From JACCQS01 sp963766765 (GTDB taxonomy: Bacteria; Actinomycetota; Actinomycetes; Mycobacteriales; Geodermatophilaceae): a stretch of DNA of 64,000 nucleotides. Shown piece after piece: positions 43,172 through 52,466 of this stretch; position 1 is the stretch's first letter, and every line of letters begins with the position of its first letter. The stretch lies in the NCBI GenBank assembly GCA_963766765.1, contig CAVYBR010000004.1, forward strand, positions 62,001-126,000, written 5' to 3'. Below the pieces are notes generated by a model, which saw nothing but the letters and a program-made list of their open reading frames with translations, searched no databases and was not told where the DNA came from. The position numbers and the translations under genes were made by a program.

Positions 43172-44482
43172 ATGGATACCTTGACCCACATCGACAATCC
43201 ACCGTGGCCGGCGCCCTCCGCGGCCGGGCCGGTTGACGCGGTCGTGTCACTGCCTGCCTCGAAGTCGATGACGAATCGGGCGCTCGTCCTGGCCGCCCTG
43301 GCCGATGGACCGAGTCGGATCGATTCACCCCTCCACGCCAGGGACACCACGCTCATGGTCGACGCGCTGCGCGCCCTGGGTACCGAGATCGCCGACACTC
43401 CCGAGAGCGGCTGGCTGGTCACGCCGCGCCGACTGCTGGGGCCGGCCACCGTCGACTGCGGTCTGTCCGGGACCGTCTTGCGCTTCCTGCCGCCCGTTGC
43501 GGCACTCGCGCACGGTCCGGTGCGTTTCGACGGAGACCCAAAGATCCGGGATCGCCCGAATGGACCCCTGCTGGAGGCCCTGCGGACGCTCGGCGTGACC
43601 ATCGATGACGGAGGCCGCGGTGCCGCACCGTTCCGAGTTCGGGGAATCGGCCGGTTGGGCGGCGGATCGGTGACCGTGGATGCCAGCGGGTCCTCACAGT
43701 TCATCAGCGGATTGCTGTTGGCCGGCGCGCGGTTCCAGAACGGCGTTGAGGTCATTACCGATGGTCCGGTGCCTTCAAGGCCATACCTCGACATGAACAT
43801 CGCGATGCTCCGGGAACGTGGCGTTCACGTCGAGGCCAAGGCCGGGCATTGGAAGGTGCACCCGGGCCCTGTGCGCGCGCTGGACACGCGGATCGAGCCG
43901 GACCTGAGCAACGCGGCACCCTTCGCAGCCGCAGCACTGGTCACCGGCGGGACCGTGGTCATCTCCGGGTGGCCCCAGACGACCACGCAGCCCGGACGCC
44001 AGCTACCCGCTTGGCTCACCGCGATGGGAGCCCGCTGCCGCCTCACGAGAGATGGACTGGAAGTGCAAGGCGGCTCGGTCATTCGCGGCCTCGAGGGCGA
44101 CCTCAGGGAGTTCTCCGAGCTCGTGCCTGTGCTGGCAGCCCTTGCCGTCCTCGCCGACTCTCCGTCACGCTTGACCGGCGTGGGACACATCCGAGGACAC
44201 GAGACCGATCGGATCAGCGCGTTGACGACTGAGCTGTCCAGCTTCGGCGCTGATGTACGAGAACTGCCCGACGGCCTCGAGATCACCCCGCGCCCCCTGC
44301 ACGGCGCCAACTTCAAGACCTATGACGACCATCGCCTTGTCATGGCAGCTGCCGTTCTGGGTTTGGCCGTGGAAGGGGTCGTCATCGAGGGGGCCGAAAC
44401 GGTGGCGAAGACGATGCCTGACTTCACCCAGCGCTGGGAGGCCATGCTCGCCGAATCCGGATCGGAGCCACCCACCGAGTGA
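43172..44482 (+). CDS. aroA: 3-phosphoshikimate 1-carboxyvinyltransferase (EPSP synthase)
   Basis: Sixth step of the shikimate pathway. The protein of about 436 residues has the shikimate-phosphate site LPASKSMTNRALVLAALADG, the motif CGLSGTVLRFLPPVAALAHG, DASGSSQFISGLLLAGARF and the C-terminal HIRGHETDRISAL. TTG 43166 is also in frame, but ATG 43172 is preferred. It overlaps rsgA as GTGA, so the two are coupled, as in mycobacteria. Confidence 0.96.
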   Translation: MDTLTHIDNPPWPAPSAAGPVDAVVSLPASKSMTNRALVLAALADGPSRIDSPLHARDTTLMVDALRALGTEIADTPESGWLVTPRRLLGPATVDCGLSGTVLRFLPPVAALAHGPVRFDGDPKIRDRPNGPLLEALRTLGVTIDDGGRGAAPFRVRGIGRLGGGSVTVDASGSSQFISGLLLAGARFQNGVEVITDGPVPSRPYLDMNIAMLRERGVHVEAKAGHWKVHPGPVRALDTRIEPDLSNAAPFAAAALVTGGTVVISGWPQTTTQPGRQLPAWLTAMGARCRLTRDGLEVQGGSVIRGLEGDLREFSELVPVLAALAVLADSPSRLTGVGHIRGHETDRISALTTELSSFGADVRELPDGLEITPRPLHGANFKTYDDHRLVMAAAVLGLAVEGVVIEGAETVAKTMPDFTQRWEAMLAESGSEPPTE

Positions 44483-45495
44483 GTCCCCGGCCCGCCCACA
44501 TCGACGGAGACCGGTACGACGAGGACTCCGTACGGGTCCGCGCCTCCCGGCACGGTTCCCGCCCCCGGACGCGGACGCGGCCGGCGCACGAGGATGCCCG
44601 CCTGGGAACCGTGCTGGTTGTCGATCGCGGCCGGTTCCGCTGTCTCGTCGACGGAGAGGCCGTGACAGCCATGCGGGCGCGGGAACTCGGCCGCCGCGCA
44701 ATCGTTGTCGGGGACCATGTTCGAGTCGTCGGAGACACATCCGGTGGCCCAGATGCCTTGGCCCGCATCGTGTCTGTCGAGCCACGGGTCAGCGAACTAC
44801 GACGTACGGCAGATGACACCGATCCCACCGAGCGGGTGGTCGTGGCCAATGCCGATCAACTCGTGATGGTGACTGCGATCGCCGATCCACCGCCACGTAC
44901 GGGCTTCATCGATCGTTGCCTGGTCGCCGCTTTCACCGCGGGACTCGATCCGCTGTTGTGTCTCACGAAGGGCGATCTCGGCGACGCCACGGAACTCTTC
45001 GACACCTACGACGTGCTGCACGTACCCGCCGTTGTGGTCCGACAGGACGCCCCCCTGGACGACCTGGCCGAGAAGTTGCGGGGGCGGACAAGCGTGCTCA
45101 TCGGACACTCGGGGGTCGGCAAGTCGAGTCTGGTCAACCGCCTGGTCCCCGACGCGGACCGCGCCATCGGCGACGTGAGCAAGATCGGCAAGGGCCGGCA
45201 CACGTCCTCTTCGGCGATCATGCTGCCCTTGCCAGGCGGCGGCTCGGTGATCGACACGCCCGGCATCCGCTCCTTCGGCTTGGCCCATGTCAGCCCGGAC
45301 GACTTGCTCCGCGCGTTCGCAGATCTTGCGCCCGGGGCCGAACAATGCCCGCCCGGATGCGCTCACATGGACGCCGTAGACGGCTGTGCGTTGGACGAGT
45401 GGGTGGCCGCAGGCCACGCTGAACAGGAACGGTTGGACTCCTATCGCAGGCTCGCGGGTGCTCGGCTGGCTGAACCTGACGAATCCACGCGATAA
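44479..45495 (+). CDS. rsgA: Ribosome small-subunit maturation GTPase RsgA
   Basis: A 338-residue circularly permuted GTPase that aids late 30S assembly. After a basic N-terminal tail comes the OB domain (GTVLVVDRGRFRCLVDGEAV). The G motifs then appear in the permuted order: LCLTKGDLGD (G4), LIGHSGVGKSSLVNRLVPDA (G1) and VIDTPGIRSFGL (G3). The C-terminal zinc finger is AEQCPPGCAHMDAVDGCALD. It is cotranscribed with aroA; hisN begins 10 nt later. Confidence 0.95.
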   Translation: MSPRPAHIDGDRYDEDSVRVRASRHGSRPRTRTRPAHEDARLGTVLVVDRGRFRCLVDGEAVTAMRARELGRRAIVVGDHVRVVGDTSGGPDALARIVSVEPRVSELRRTADDTDPTERVVVANADQLVMVTAIADPPPRTGFIDRCLVAAFTAGLDPLLCLTKGDLGDATELFDTYDVLHVPAVVVRQDAPLDDLAEKLRGRTSVLIGHSGVGKSSLVNRLVPDADRAIGDVSKIGKGRHTSSSAIMLPLPGGGSVIDTPGIRSFGLAHVSPDDLLRAFADLAPGAEQCPPGCAHMDAVDGCALDEWVAAGHAEQERLDSYRRLAGARLAEPDESTR

Positions 45496-45505
45496 CGTCA
45501 CGTTC

Positions 45506-46342
45506 GTGGCTGATCCCTCCGCAGGACCGAGCCGGTACGCCGAAGACCTGCGCCTGGCCCATGTCCTGGCCGACGGTGTCGACTCCATGGCACTCGAACG
45601 CTTCAGGGCCCAGGACCTTCAGGTCTCGACAAAACCAGATCTGACGCCGGTCACCGACGTCGATCGTTCGATCGAGGAAGCCTTGCGCTCCACACTGTCT
45701 CGGGTACGGCCGCGGGATGCAGTGTTGGGCGAGGAGTTCGGCGAGTCCGGTCACGGATCCCGACGCTGGGTCATCGACCCGATCGACGGTACGAAGAACT
45801 TCGTCCGCGGCGTTCCCGTGTGGGCCGTGCTGATCGCGCTGATGGAAGGTGACGAGGTTGTGGTCGGGCTGGTGGCTGCGCCTGGGCTGCAACGCCGTTG
45901 GTGGGCGGCCCAAGGCGCCGGCGCCTGGACGGGTCGCAGCCTCAGTGCGGCGACGCGCTGCGAGGTCTCCAAGGTCAGTGTGTTGAGCGAGGCGTTCCTC
46001 TCCTATTCCAGTCTCACCGGCTGGGCGGACCGCTACATCCTGGAGAATTTCCTGCGGCTCACGCGAACCGTCGGGCGCACGCGGGCGTTCGGTGACTTCT
46101 GGTCATACATGCTCGTCGCGCAGGGTGCGGTCGACATCGCCTGTGAGCCTGAGGTTTCCCTGTGGGATCTCGCCGCCCCGTCGCTCATCGTGTCCGAGGC
46201 TGGTGGTCGCTTCACGGATCTGTCCGGCGCGGATACCCCGACCGGCGGCAGCGCCGTCGCCACCAACGGACCGCTGCACGACGAGGTTCTGGAACGACTG
46301 ACCCGTGGGATGCCGGATGCTGACAGCGGCGACGAGGCTTAG
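45506..46342 (+). CDS. hisN: Histidinol-phosphatase, inositol-monophosphatase family
   Basis: A 278-residue metal-dependent phosphatase. Motifs are AVLGEEFGESGHGSRRWVID, DPIDGTKNFVRGVPVWAVLI (metal-binding aspartates) and WDLAAPSLIVSEAGGRFTDL. The length and the FVRGVP motif fit actinobacterial HisN, which finishes histidinol synthesis; a general inositol phosphatase is the alternative. GTG 45506, 10 nt after rsgA, is chosen because homology begins there. Confidence 0.9.
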   Translation: MADPSAGPSRYAEDLRLAHVLADGVDSMALERFRAQDLQVSTKPDLTPVTDVDRSIEEALRSTLSRVRPRDAVLGEEFGESGHGSRRWVIDPIDGTKNFVRGVPVWAVLIALMEGDEVVVGLVAAPGLQRRWWAAQGAGAWTGRSLSAATRCEVSKVSVLSEAFLSYSSLTGWADRYILENFLRLTRTVGRTRAFGDFWSYMLVAQGAVDIACEPEVSLWDLAAPSLIVSEAGGRFTDLSGADTPTGGSAVATNGPLHDEVLERLTRGMPDADSGDEA

Positions 46343-46366
46343 TCGGCAAACGCCTACAGTCGCGAC

Positions 46367-46819
46367 ATGACCACGAACTGGCGAGAGGACGGCGTGCACG
46401 TCGTACCAGCGGACGCCCTCGACACGAACACGCCACAGACGCTGGGAATGCTACGCACAGCGGCGGTCTCACGAGGAAGAACTGGCGCACAAGCACTTTG
46501 GGCCGGAACGGTCAGCATCGAACCAGGGGCCAAGACTGGCGCGCATCACCATGGAGACGTCGAGAGTGTCATCTATGTCGTCAGTGGCCGGGCGCGGATG
46601 CGTTGGGGCGAGAGCCTCGAGTATGTCGCCGAGGCCGTGCCGGGCGACTTCATCCACGTACCGCCGCATGTTCCGCACCAGGAGATCAACGCGTGTGCCG
46701 ATGAGTCGCTGCAGTGTGTATTGGTGCGAAGCGGTCAGGAGCCGGTGGTCGTAAACCTCGACATCATCGGCGTCGAGGAGCCCGTCGAAGTGCTCTGGAG
46801 CGACTCCCTGCACGGATAA
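46367..46819 (+). CDS. Cupin-domain protein
   Basis: A 150-residue single cupin barrel. The first motif is EPGAKTGAHHHGDVESVIYV (metal-binding His and Glu) and the second is VPGDFIHVPPHVPHQEINAC. The family includes isomerases, dioxygenases and sugar-binding proteins, so the reaction is not predicted. It follows hisN by 24 nt and ends 8 nt from the convergent SGNH gene. Confidence 0.87.
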   Translation: MTTNWREDGVHVVPADALDTNTPQTLGMLRTAAVSRGRTGAQALWAGTVSIEPGAKTGAHHHGDVESVIYVVSGRARMRWGESLEYVAEAVPGDFIHVPPHVPHQEINACADESLQCVLVRSGQEPVVVNLDIIGVEEPVEVLWSDSLHG

Positions 46820-46827
46820 GCGTCACG

Positions 46828-48270
46828 TTAGGTCGCCGTCTGGGTGAACGCCGGAGCCCCACCGGAGGAGAACCTGGCATCGCCGGAATACACCGCACTC
46901 ACCTGGTGGGTGCCCGCGCTCAGCGTGATGAAGGACGAGGCGGCATTGCCGACCTTGTTCACGGCGACCGGGCCGCCAAGTAGTCGCCCGTCCACCGAGA
47001 ACTGAACCGTCCCAGTCGGTTTCAGCGTTCCCGCCTGCCCCGAAGCGTCGGCTACCGCGGCAGTGAACCTGACCCGGGTGGTGCTTGGAGCCGGGTTCTG
47101 GGAGGACGTGATCACGACCGAGGTGGCGAGCTTCGTCGACGTCGCCGTCACGTTCTGCGTGTACGTGGGCGACGAGCTGGAGGCAAACGTCGAGTCTCCG
47201 GAGTATCGGGCTACCACCGCGTGCGCGCCGCTGGTCTGGATCCGGAAGTACGAGGAAGTCGCGGTGCCAGTTGTGGTCAGGGTCACCGGTTGACCTAGGA
47301 CGGATCCATCCATGAAGAACTGCACTGTTCCGGTTGGCTGGCGGGGGTCAGTCGTGCCATCGAGAACTCTCGCGGTCGCCCGAATTCTGTCGCCCTGCAC
47401 GGACGGGTTTGGCGTCACCGACACACTCGTAGTGGTGGCCAGTCCAACCGGGGCCGAGCCGATCCATCCGGCTGCGCGGATCAGGTCGTTCAGACGCGAC
47501 GCAGCGACCCGTTTTCCGGCGTCGTTGAGGTGCGCATCGGTGTCCGGATCTTCGGTGTCTCTGCGCAACGAGCGCGGTGGGACGTCCACGTCGATGTTTG
47601 CCAGGTCGGTGGCGGTGGGCGTGATGCCCTGCAAGCGCAAGCCGTCGGTGATCAGATACTTGCGGACCTCGGCGTACGACGCTCCGAAGCCTCGGGGCCT
47701 CGCAGAGGCCATGATCTCGTCGACCGCAGTGAGCGTGGTGCTGTTCACGTCGTTGATGGTCCGGACGTAGTCCTCTGAGACTGCCACCGGGTTGCCCGAG
47801 GCGCTCGGGCCAGGGGCCAGGGGCCCGTTCGTGAGGCCGATGGGCATGAACTGGCCGAAGGGGACCTTCGAGGCCATCCTCTGCAAGGTCGGCACGATGG
47901 TATCGACGTCCTTGTCGGTCCCCCGGTGCGCTGAGTTGTCGTTCACGTGGCCGCACCAGCACAGGTGGCCCGTCGTTGCGATCGATTTGGCATTGGCTGG
48001 GTCACCTATCCAGGCGTTGAACCTAGTCTCGGTCTGCTGGACGTCCTCGGACCCCACTCCGTTTCGGATGACTGGTACACCGAGCAGCGGCTCGAGATAG
48101 GCACCCCACGCGAGCGACATGGAGTCGCCCCAGACGACAACCTGGGTGACCGGACCTCCGGTCGCGACTGCAGTTTGGGCCTTCGTCGGTACGGCCAGCG
48201 CGACCGTGGCCGCGAGCAGAGCGAGCACGGAGATGAAGGCCTGGCGAAGCGTCGGCGATGAGTTCGTCAC
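46828..48270 (-). CDS. Secreted SGNH-hydrolase-like protein with Ig-like repeats (copy 1)
   Basis: A 480-residue exported protein. A signal peptide (ISVLALLAATVALAVPTKAQ) is followed by an SGNH-like domain with VVVWGDSMSLAWGAY (GDS serine), ATTGHLCWCGHVNDNSA (block III Asn) and DAHLNDAGKRVAASRL (Asp/His). Two Big_3-type Ig-like repeats follow, each with a PTGTVQF motif (QPTGTVQFFMDGSVLGQPVT, KPTGTVQFSVDGRLLGGPVA). The CWCG pair before the Asn is unusual. It probably acts on cell-surface polysaccharide esters. Paralogues lie at 48376 and 49759. Confidence 0.85.
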   Translation of the reverse strand: MTNSSPTLRQAFISVLALLAATVALAVPTKAQTAVATGGPVTQVVVWGDSMSLAWGAYLEPLLGVPVIRNGVGSEDVQQTETRFNAWIGDPANAKSIATTGHLCWCGHVNDNSAHRGTDKDVDTIVPTLQRMASKVPFGQFMPIGLTNGPLAPGPSASGNPVAVSEDYVRTINDVNSTTLTAVDEIMASARPRGFGASYAEVRKYLITDGLRLQGITPTATDLANIDVDVPPRSLRRDTEDPDTDAHLNDAGKRVAASRLNDLIRAAGWIGSAPVGLATTTSVSVTPNPSVQGDRIRATARVLDGTTDPRQPTGTVQFFMDGSVLGQPVTLTTTGTATSSYFRIQTSGAHAVVARYSGDSTFASSSSPTYTQNVTATSTKLATSVVITSSQNPAPSTTRVRFTAAVADASGQAGTLKPTGTVQFSVDGRLLGGPVAVNKVGNAASSFITLSAGTHQVSAVYSGDARFSSGGAPAFTQTAT

Positions 48271-48375
48271 ACCTCGTTTATGCCGTAAGCCTGGCGCAAA
48301 TTTCCATGGGACCTTGGTCGTAGCACCAGGCCCCGATCCGTGAGGCGGATTACGCGATCGGTCGGTGATCCTCGG

Positions 48376-49628
48376 TCATGGCCGGGTGATGAAGCTCCTT
48401 GTGAAGGAGCTCAATGGGTTGCCGGCGAGATCGGTGATTGCTGTCGAGCCACCAACGAGCGTGATAAGAGTTGCCGTGTAGACCGTGTCCGCTGCAAGGT
48501 TCGCCGACGGGGTTGAGAGTTGCAGTAAAGGTCGTCGAGTTCTACGTCACCGCCGCTGCGATGATCGTGCCGGACGGGTTGCGCACAGTGAATGTGCCGC
48601 TGGTCACCCCAGTCACATGCTTGATGAAAGTCGCGTTCCCATTTGCGGAAGGCGCCACCGATGTGGCGTTGGTCGAGGGGACGGTCGTCGTCACCAGAGG
48701 CGATACTTGGCCGGTCACGACCTGGGAGATCGTGACCTTGCTCGATGTGAAGGTCGCATCCCCCTGGTAGACCGCCGAGATCGTGTGCGTGCCCACCTCA
48801 AGATTTTTTATCGCTTGGGAAACCGCCACGCCGCTTGTACCGAGCGTGACCATTGGCAACAGCGGCTTCGCGTCGACGATGAATTGCACAGTCCCGGTGG
48901 GCTGACCTCCCTGAACTGCCGCGTTGCGCACCGTCGCGGTCACCGTGACGGCTGTACCGGACACGGACGGACTGCCGGACGAGACTGCCGTCGTGCTGGT
49001 CCCGATCCTTGTCTCGGGACGAACCCATCCGTCCGCGCGAAGAAGGGGATTCATTCGCCCAGCGACCACTTGCTTGCCTGCATCGTTCAGGTGGGGGTCG
49101 GTCGGGAAGTAGGTCACGCATCCGCTGCATCACCGGCACCACCGACCTCAGGTCCGTCGTTGGGCTGCCCTCGTGGTAGACGTTGGCGTTGACCCCGCCG
49201 CACCAGCACAGATGACCGGTTGTCTGCCTCTGCAAAGGGCTAGCAGTGTCAAACCATGCGTTGAATTGCTCTCGATGTACTGGATGTCCGTGCTGCCCTC
49301 CCCCTTTGGGATCACTGGGACATTGAGCAGGGGCTGCAGGTGTCATACCAATTGAGGGACATGGAGTCGCCCCAGATGATCACTGGTTGACTGGAAGGTC
49401 AGCGTTGGCCGTCTGAGTCTGTCGTGGCGCAGCCAGCGCCACCGAGGCGGCTAACAGAGCCAGCAGGTAGACGAGCAGCCTTCGGGGCAGGGCCAGTGAG
49501 ATCACAGCGATATTTCTCCCGTAATTGAAGAGCGAATTGGTGTCAGACATTGGTCGCAGCACCTGCCTGCTGACCCGTCGGGAGGCGCTGCACGCGCCAA
49601 AACGCCGATCCCGGGAACTCCCGGACAA
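48376..49628 (-). pseudogene. Decayed SGNH/Ig-like paralogue (copy 2)
   Basis: A broken relative of the genes on both sides. A signal-peptide piece (LLVYLLALLAASVALAAP) is followed by IIWGDSMSLNWY in another frame, then TTGHLCWCGGVNANVY, then an internal deletion of about 95 codons joining the MRD segment directly to the DPHLNDAGKQV segment. The Ig-like repeat PTGTVQFIVDAKPLLP remains. A TAG replaces an expected codon near 48540, after which a Big_5-like end reads TDLAGNPLSSFTRSFITRP to a TGA at 48376. The deletion, several frameshifts and a stop together show true decay, unlike the broken housekeeping genes. Confidence 0.87.
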
Positions 49629-49758
49629 GAGCTGGTTGAACGTTGAACTTACATCAGAAGCTTACGGCATACGCCGCGGCACACCATAGTCAGTAGAGGC
49701 ATACTTCCCCGGAGTCAGAGCACCTGTCCGCCTGATCTGGAGATGCCCCGCTGGTGCG

Positions 49759-51135
49759 TCAGGTCACCACGTGGGTGTAGGTAAAGGTGCTCCCCAGATA
49801 CGTCGTACTACCCGAATACGTGACCGTGACCGTGTGGTTGCCCCGGGCCAGCGTGGCCGACGTCTGGATTGAGGCCGCGGCCCCAGACGGACTCAGGGTC
49901 ACTGGGGCGCCGGCATTCTTGCCGTCGATCTTGAACTGAACGGTCCCGGTCGGACTTGCTCCCGGCTGACCCGAATTGTTCGTCACCTGCGCGTTGACCC
50001 GGAAGCGCACCCCGAACGCGGTCGGGCTCGACGGATTCGAAACCGCCGCAGTCGCCGTCGAGAGCTTGTTCACCGTCCCAGTAACGACCTGGGTGATCGT
50101 GATCTTGCTGGACTTGAAAGTTTGATTGCCCGAGTACACGGCCGAGATCGTATGATTGCCCACCGCTAGATTTCGGATCTGCTGGGACACCGCTACCCCG
50201 TTGGCATTCAGCGAGACCTTCGGCAACAGCGGCTTCGCGTCGACGATGAACTGTACGGTCCCGGTGGGCTGGCCGCCTTGACCAGTCGCGTTGCGCACCG
50301 TGGCGGTGACCTGCACCGGCGTCCCTGACGCGGAAGGACTCCTCGACGACGATGCGGTGGTGGTGGTCGCGACCCGCGTCTCGGGCGGCACCCACCCGTC
50401 CGCCCGCAGGAGGGCGTTCATCCGCCCGGCGATCACTTGCTTGCCTGCGTCGTTCAGGTGCGGGTCTGTCGAGTTTTGACGCAACGATTCCGGCACCACG
50501 TCCTGCGCGATGTTTGCATTGTCCGCGGCGGTCGGCGTGATGCCCGCATCAGCCAGTCCGTTCGCCACCATATAGCCACGCACTTCGGCGTACGCGCTTC
50601 CGAAAGCCTGGGCCATCTGCTCGTTGGTAGCGGTGAAGGTGTTGGGGTTCCCGTCGTCGATGGCGATCCCGTAACCCTCGGTGCCGCGGGCGGCTTCGGG
50701 CATGTTCGACAGGCTCATCGGCTTGAACAGGCGGGTGTCGGGGAGCCTGTCGCGCATCCGCTCCATCACCGGCACGACCGACCTCAGGTCAGTGTTGGGG
50801 TCACCCTTGTGATAGATGTTCGCGTTGACCCCGCCGCACCAGCAGATGTGGCCGGTAGTGGCTCTCTCCGTCGCGCTCGCACTGTTGAACCAGTTGTTGA
50901 ATTTGGTCTCGATCTGCTGGACGTCCGTGCTGCCTTCTCCGTTCGGGATCACCGGCACGTTGAGCAGGGGCTGCAGGTAGGCATACCAATTCAGCGCCAT
51001 GGAGTCGCCCCAGATGATCACCTGGGTGACCGGTAACGAGGCGCTAGCGGTCTGGCCGGCGGTGGGTACGGCCAGCGCCAAGGTGGCGGCGCAGAGGGCC
51101 AGGACAGTGCTGAAAAAGTTACGCAGACGCGGCAT
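49759..51135 (-). CDS. Secreted SGNH-hydrolase-like protein with Ig-like repeats (copy 3)
   Basis: A 458-residue exported protein from ATG 51135; the longer frame upstream is not conserved. The signal peptide is FFSTVLALCAATLALAVPTA. The SGNH-like domain has VIIWGDSMALNWYAYLQPLL, ATTGHICWCGGVNANIYHKG and STDPHLNDAGKQVIAGRM. Two Ig-like repeats follow, with QPTGTVQFIVDAKPLLPKVS and SPTGTVQFKIDGKNAGAPVT. It is the intact model for the decayed copy 2. A TAGGCT -10-like box lies at 51176-51171 upstream with a weak -35. Confidence 0.87.
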   Translation of the reverse strand: MPRLRNFFSTVLALCAATLALAVPTAGQTASASLPVTQVIIWGDSMALNWYAYLQPLLNVPVIPNGEGSTDVQQIETKFNNWFNSASATERATTGHICWCGGVNANIYHKGDPNTDLRSVVPVMERMRDRLPDTRLFKPMSLSNMPEAARGTEGYGIAIDDGNPNTFTATNEQMAQAFGSAYAEVRGYMVANGLADAGITPTAADNANIAQDVVPESLRQNSTDPHLNDAGKQVIAGRMNALLRADGWVPPETRVATTTTASSSRSPSASGTPVQVTATVRNATGQGGQPTGTVQFIVDAKPLLPKVSLNANGVAVSQQIRNLAVGNHTISAVYSGNQTFKSSKITITQVVTGTVNKLSTATAAVSNPSSPTAFGVRFRVNAQVTNNSGQPGASPTGTVQFKIDGKNAGAPVTLSPSGAAASIQTSATLARGNHTVTVTYSGSTTYLGSTFTYTHVVT

Positions 51136-51282
51136 TAGGGCTTCCCGAACAAGGATTGGTTGACGGTGTAAGCCTAGAGCAAAGGGGTGATCAGATGGAA
51201 CGCTGGGTATGGGCTGCCGGACCGTTCTCAGCAGATTGTTATTCATCAATCGCTCGTCATCAGGCGGCGTAGTGATCCGTCA

Positions 51283-52464
51283 TCATGCTGCCGCTCTGGC
51301 CTCGATGACTTCGGTGTAGATGGCCTCCAAGCGCGCCAGATCCGCGCTCGGCGTGTATCGCACGACGTAGGACTGTCTGGCCCGCTCCCGACGGGACTGC
51401 CATCCGCCTCGATCCGCAATGAGGTCGCTCAAGGTGGCGGCCAGGGAGACGGGATTACCCACGGCGAAGGCCACTCCCGCGCCGTCGGCCACCACGTCCT
51501 CGCAGATGTTCTCGAGATCGGAGACCACCAGCGGAGTGCCGTGGGAAAGGCTGCGCAGAACGACCAGCGGCAACCCTTCGTACCATTCGGACGGCACGAT
51601 CATGCACCGAGCGCCGGCCATCAGCACGCCGACGTCCTCCTCACTGACCCAGCCGAGGTACTCGATCGTGGGATCGCCCGCGGCTCGTTGCTCGACCGCC
51701 GACCTGAGCGGGCCGTCGCCGGCGATCTTGAGGGTCAGGCCCGCCGGAACGTCGCGCCAGGCTCGCAGCAGTGTGTCGACGCCCTTCACGTCGATCAGTC
51801 GGCCGGCGAAGGCAACATAGGGCGCTTGCTCGTCCGCACCCGCGGGCACTCCAGGATCGGCCACCGAGTTCGGTTTCACGGTGATCTTCTGTTCCGGGAT
51901 GCCGTCGCGAACCAGCAGGCGCTTGCCGAACCCGGTCAACGAGATGAACTTGTCGATCTTGTGATGCAGTGTTCCCAACCCACGATGGAGGAGCAGGCTG
52001 GACGTCAGCGCCGTGCTGGCACCGAGGCTGTCGTGATAGCAGCGGTGTCGGATCCCAGGCAGCTTGAGCGTCTTGCCAACGCAGTCCTCGCAGACGTGCC
52101 CGTCGCGGAAGCACGTAGCGGCGATGCAGGAGTAGCGGTAGCTGTGCAGGGTCGTCGCTGTGGGAATGCCGAGGCCCACAGCGGTACGGAACACCGCCGG
52201 CGACAACAACGGGAAGGGCGTGTGCACATGCGCCACATCCGGGCGGAAGTCCTTGATCGTTCGGGCGACCTCCCGGCTGGCCTCGACGTTCCACACCGAC
52301 TTGGCCGCAGCTCGGATCCCGGAAAGTCCGAGTTCCTCCGCCGGCGGAAGCCGATATTGCTCAACGCTGTGGCCGGCGCCGCGCAGGAGACCGGCCTCGT
52401 GATCCATCACCTGTGGGGCGCCGCCGAGACTCTGGTGATCGTTGTGCAACTGCAGGATGCGCAC
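51283..52464 (-). CDS. Glycosyltransferase family 4 protein
   Basis: A 393-residue GT-B enzyme. The N-terminal acceptor domain begins RILQLHNDHQSLGGAPQVMD and has a cysteine-rich insertion AATCFRDGHVCEDCVGKTL. The C-terminal donor domain has YVAFAGRLIDVKGVDTLLRA and the EX7E motif in VPSEWYEGLPLVVLRSLSHG. It is the last gene of a five-gene minus-strand run of glycosyltransferases and sulfotransferases, and probably adds one sugar to an exported polysaccharide. Confidence 0.9.
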   Translation of the reverse strand: MRILQLHNDHQSLGGAPQVMDHEAGLLRGAGHSVEQYRLPPAEELGLSGIRAAAKSVWNVEASREVARTIKDFRPDVAHVHTPFPLLSPAVFRTAVGLGIPTATTLHSYRYSCIAATCFRDGHVCEDCVGKTLKLPGIRHRCYHDSLGASTALTSSLLLHRGLGTLHHKIDKFISLTGFGKRLLVRDGIPEQKITVKPNSVADPGVPAGADEQAPYVAFAGRLIDVKGVDTLLRAWRDVPAGLTLKIAGDGPLRSAVEQRAAGDPTIEYLGWVSEEDVGVLMAGARCMIVPSEWYEGLPLVVLRSLSHGTPLVVSDLENICEDVVADGAGVAFAVGNPVSLAATLSDLIADRGGWQSRRERARQSYVVRYTPSADLARLEAIYTEVIEARAAA

Positions 52465-52466
52465 GT

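Noticed and set aside
48376..49628. SGNH copy 2 as just another sequencing-error gene
   Set aside because: It has an internal deletion of about 95 codons compared with the intact copy, besides frameshifts and a stop, so real decay explains it better.
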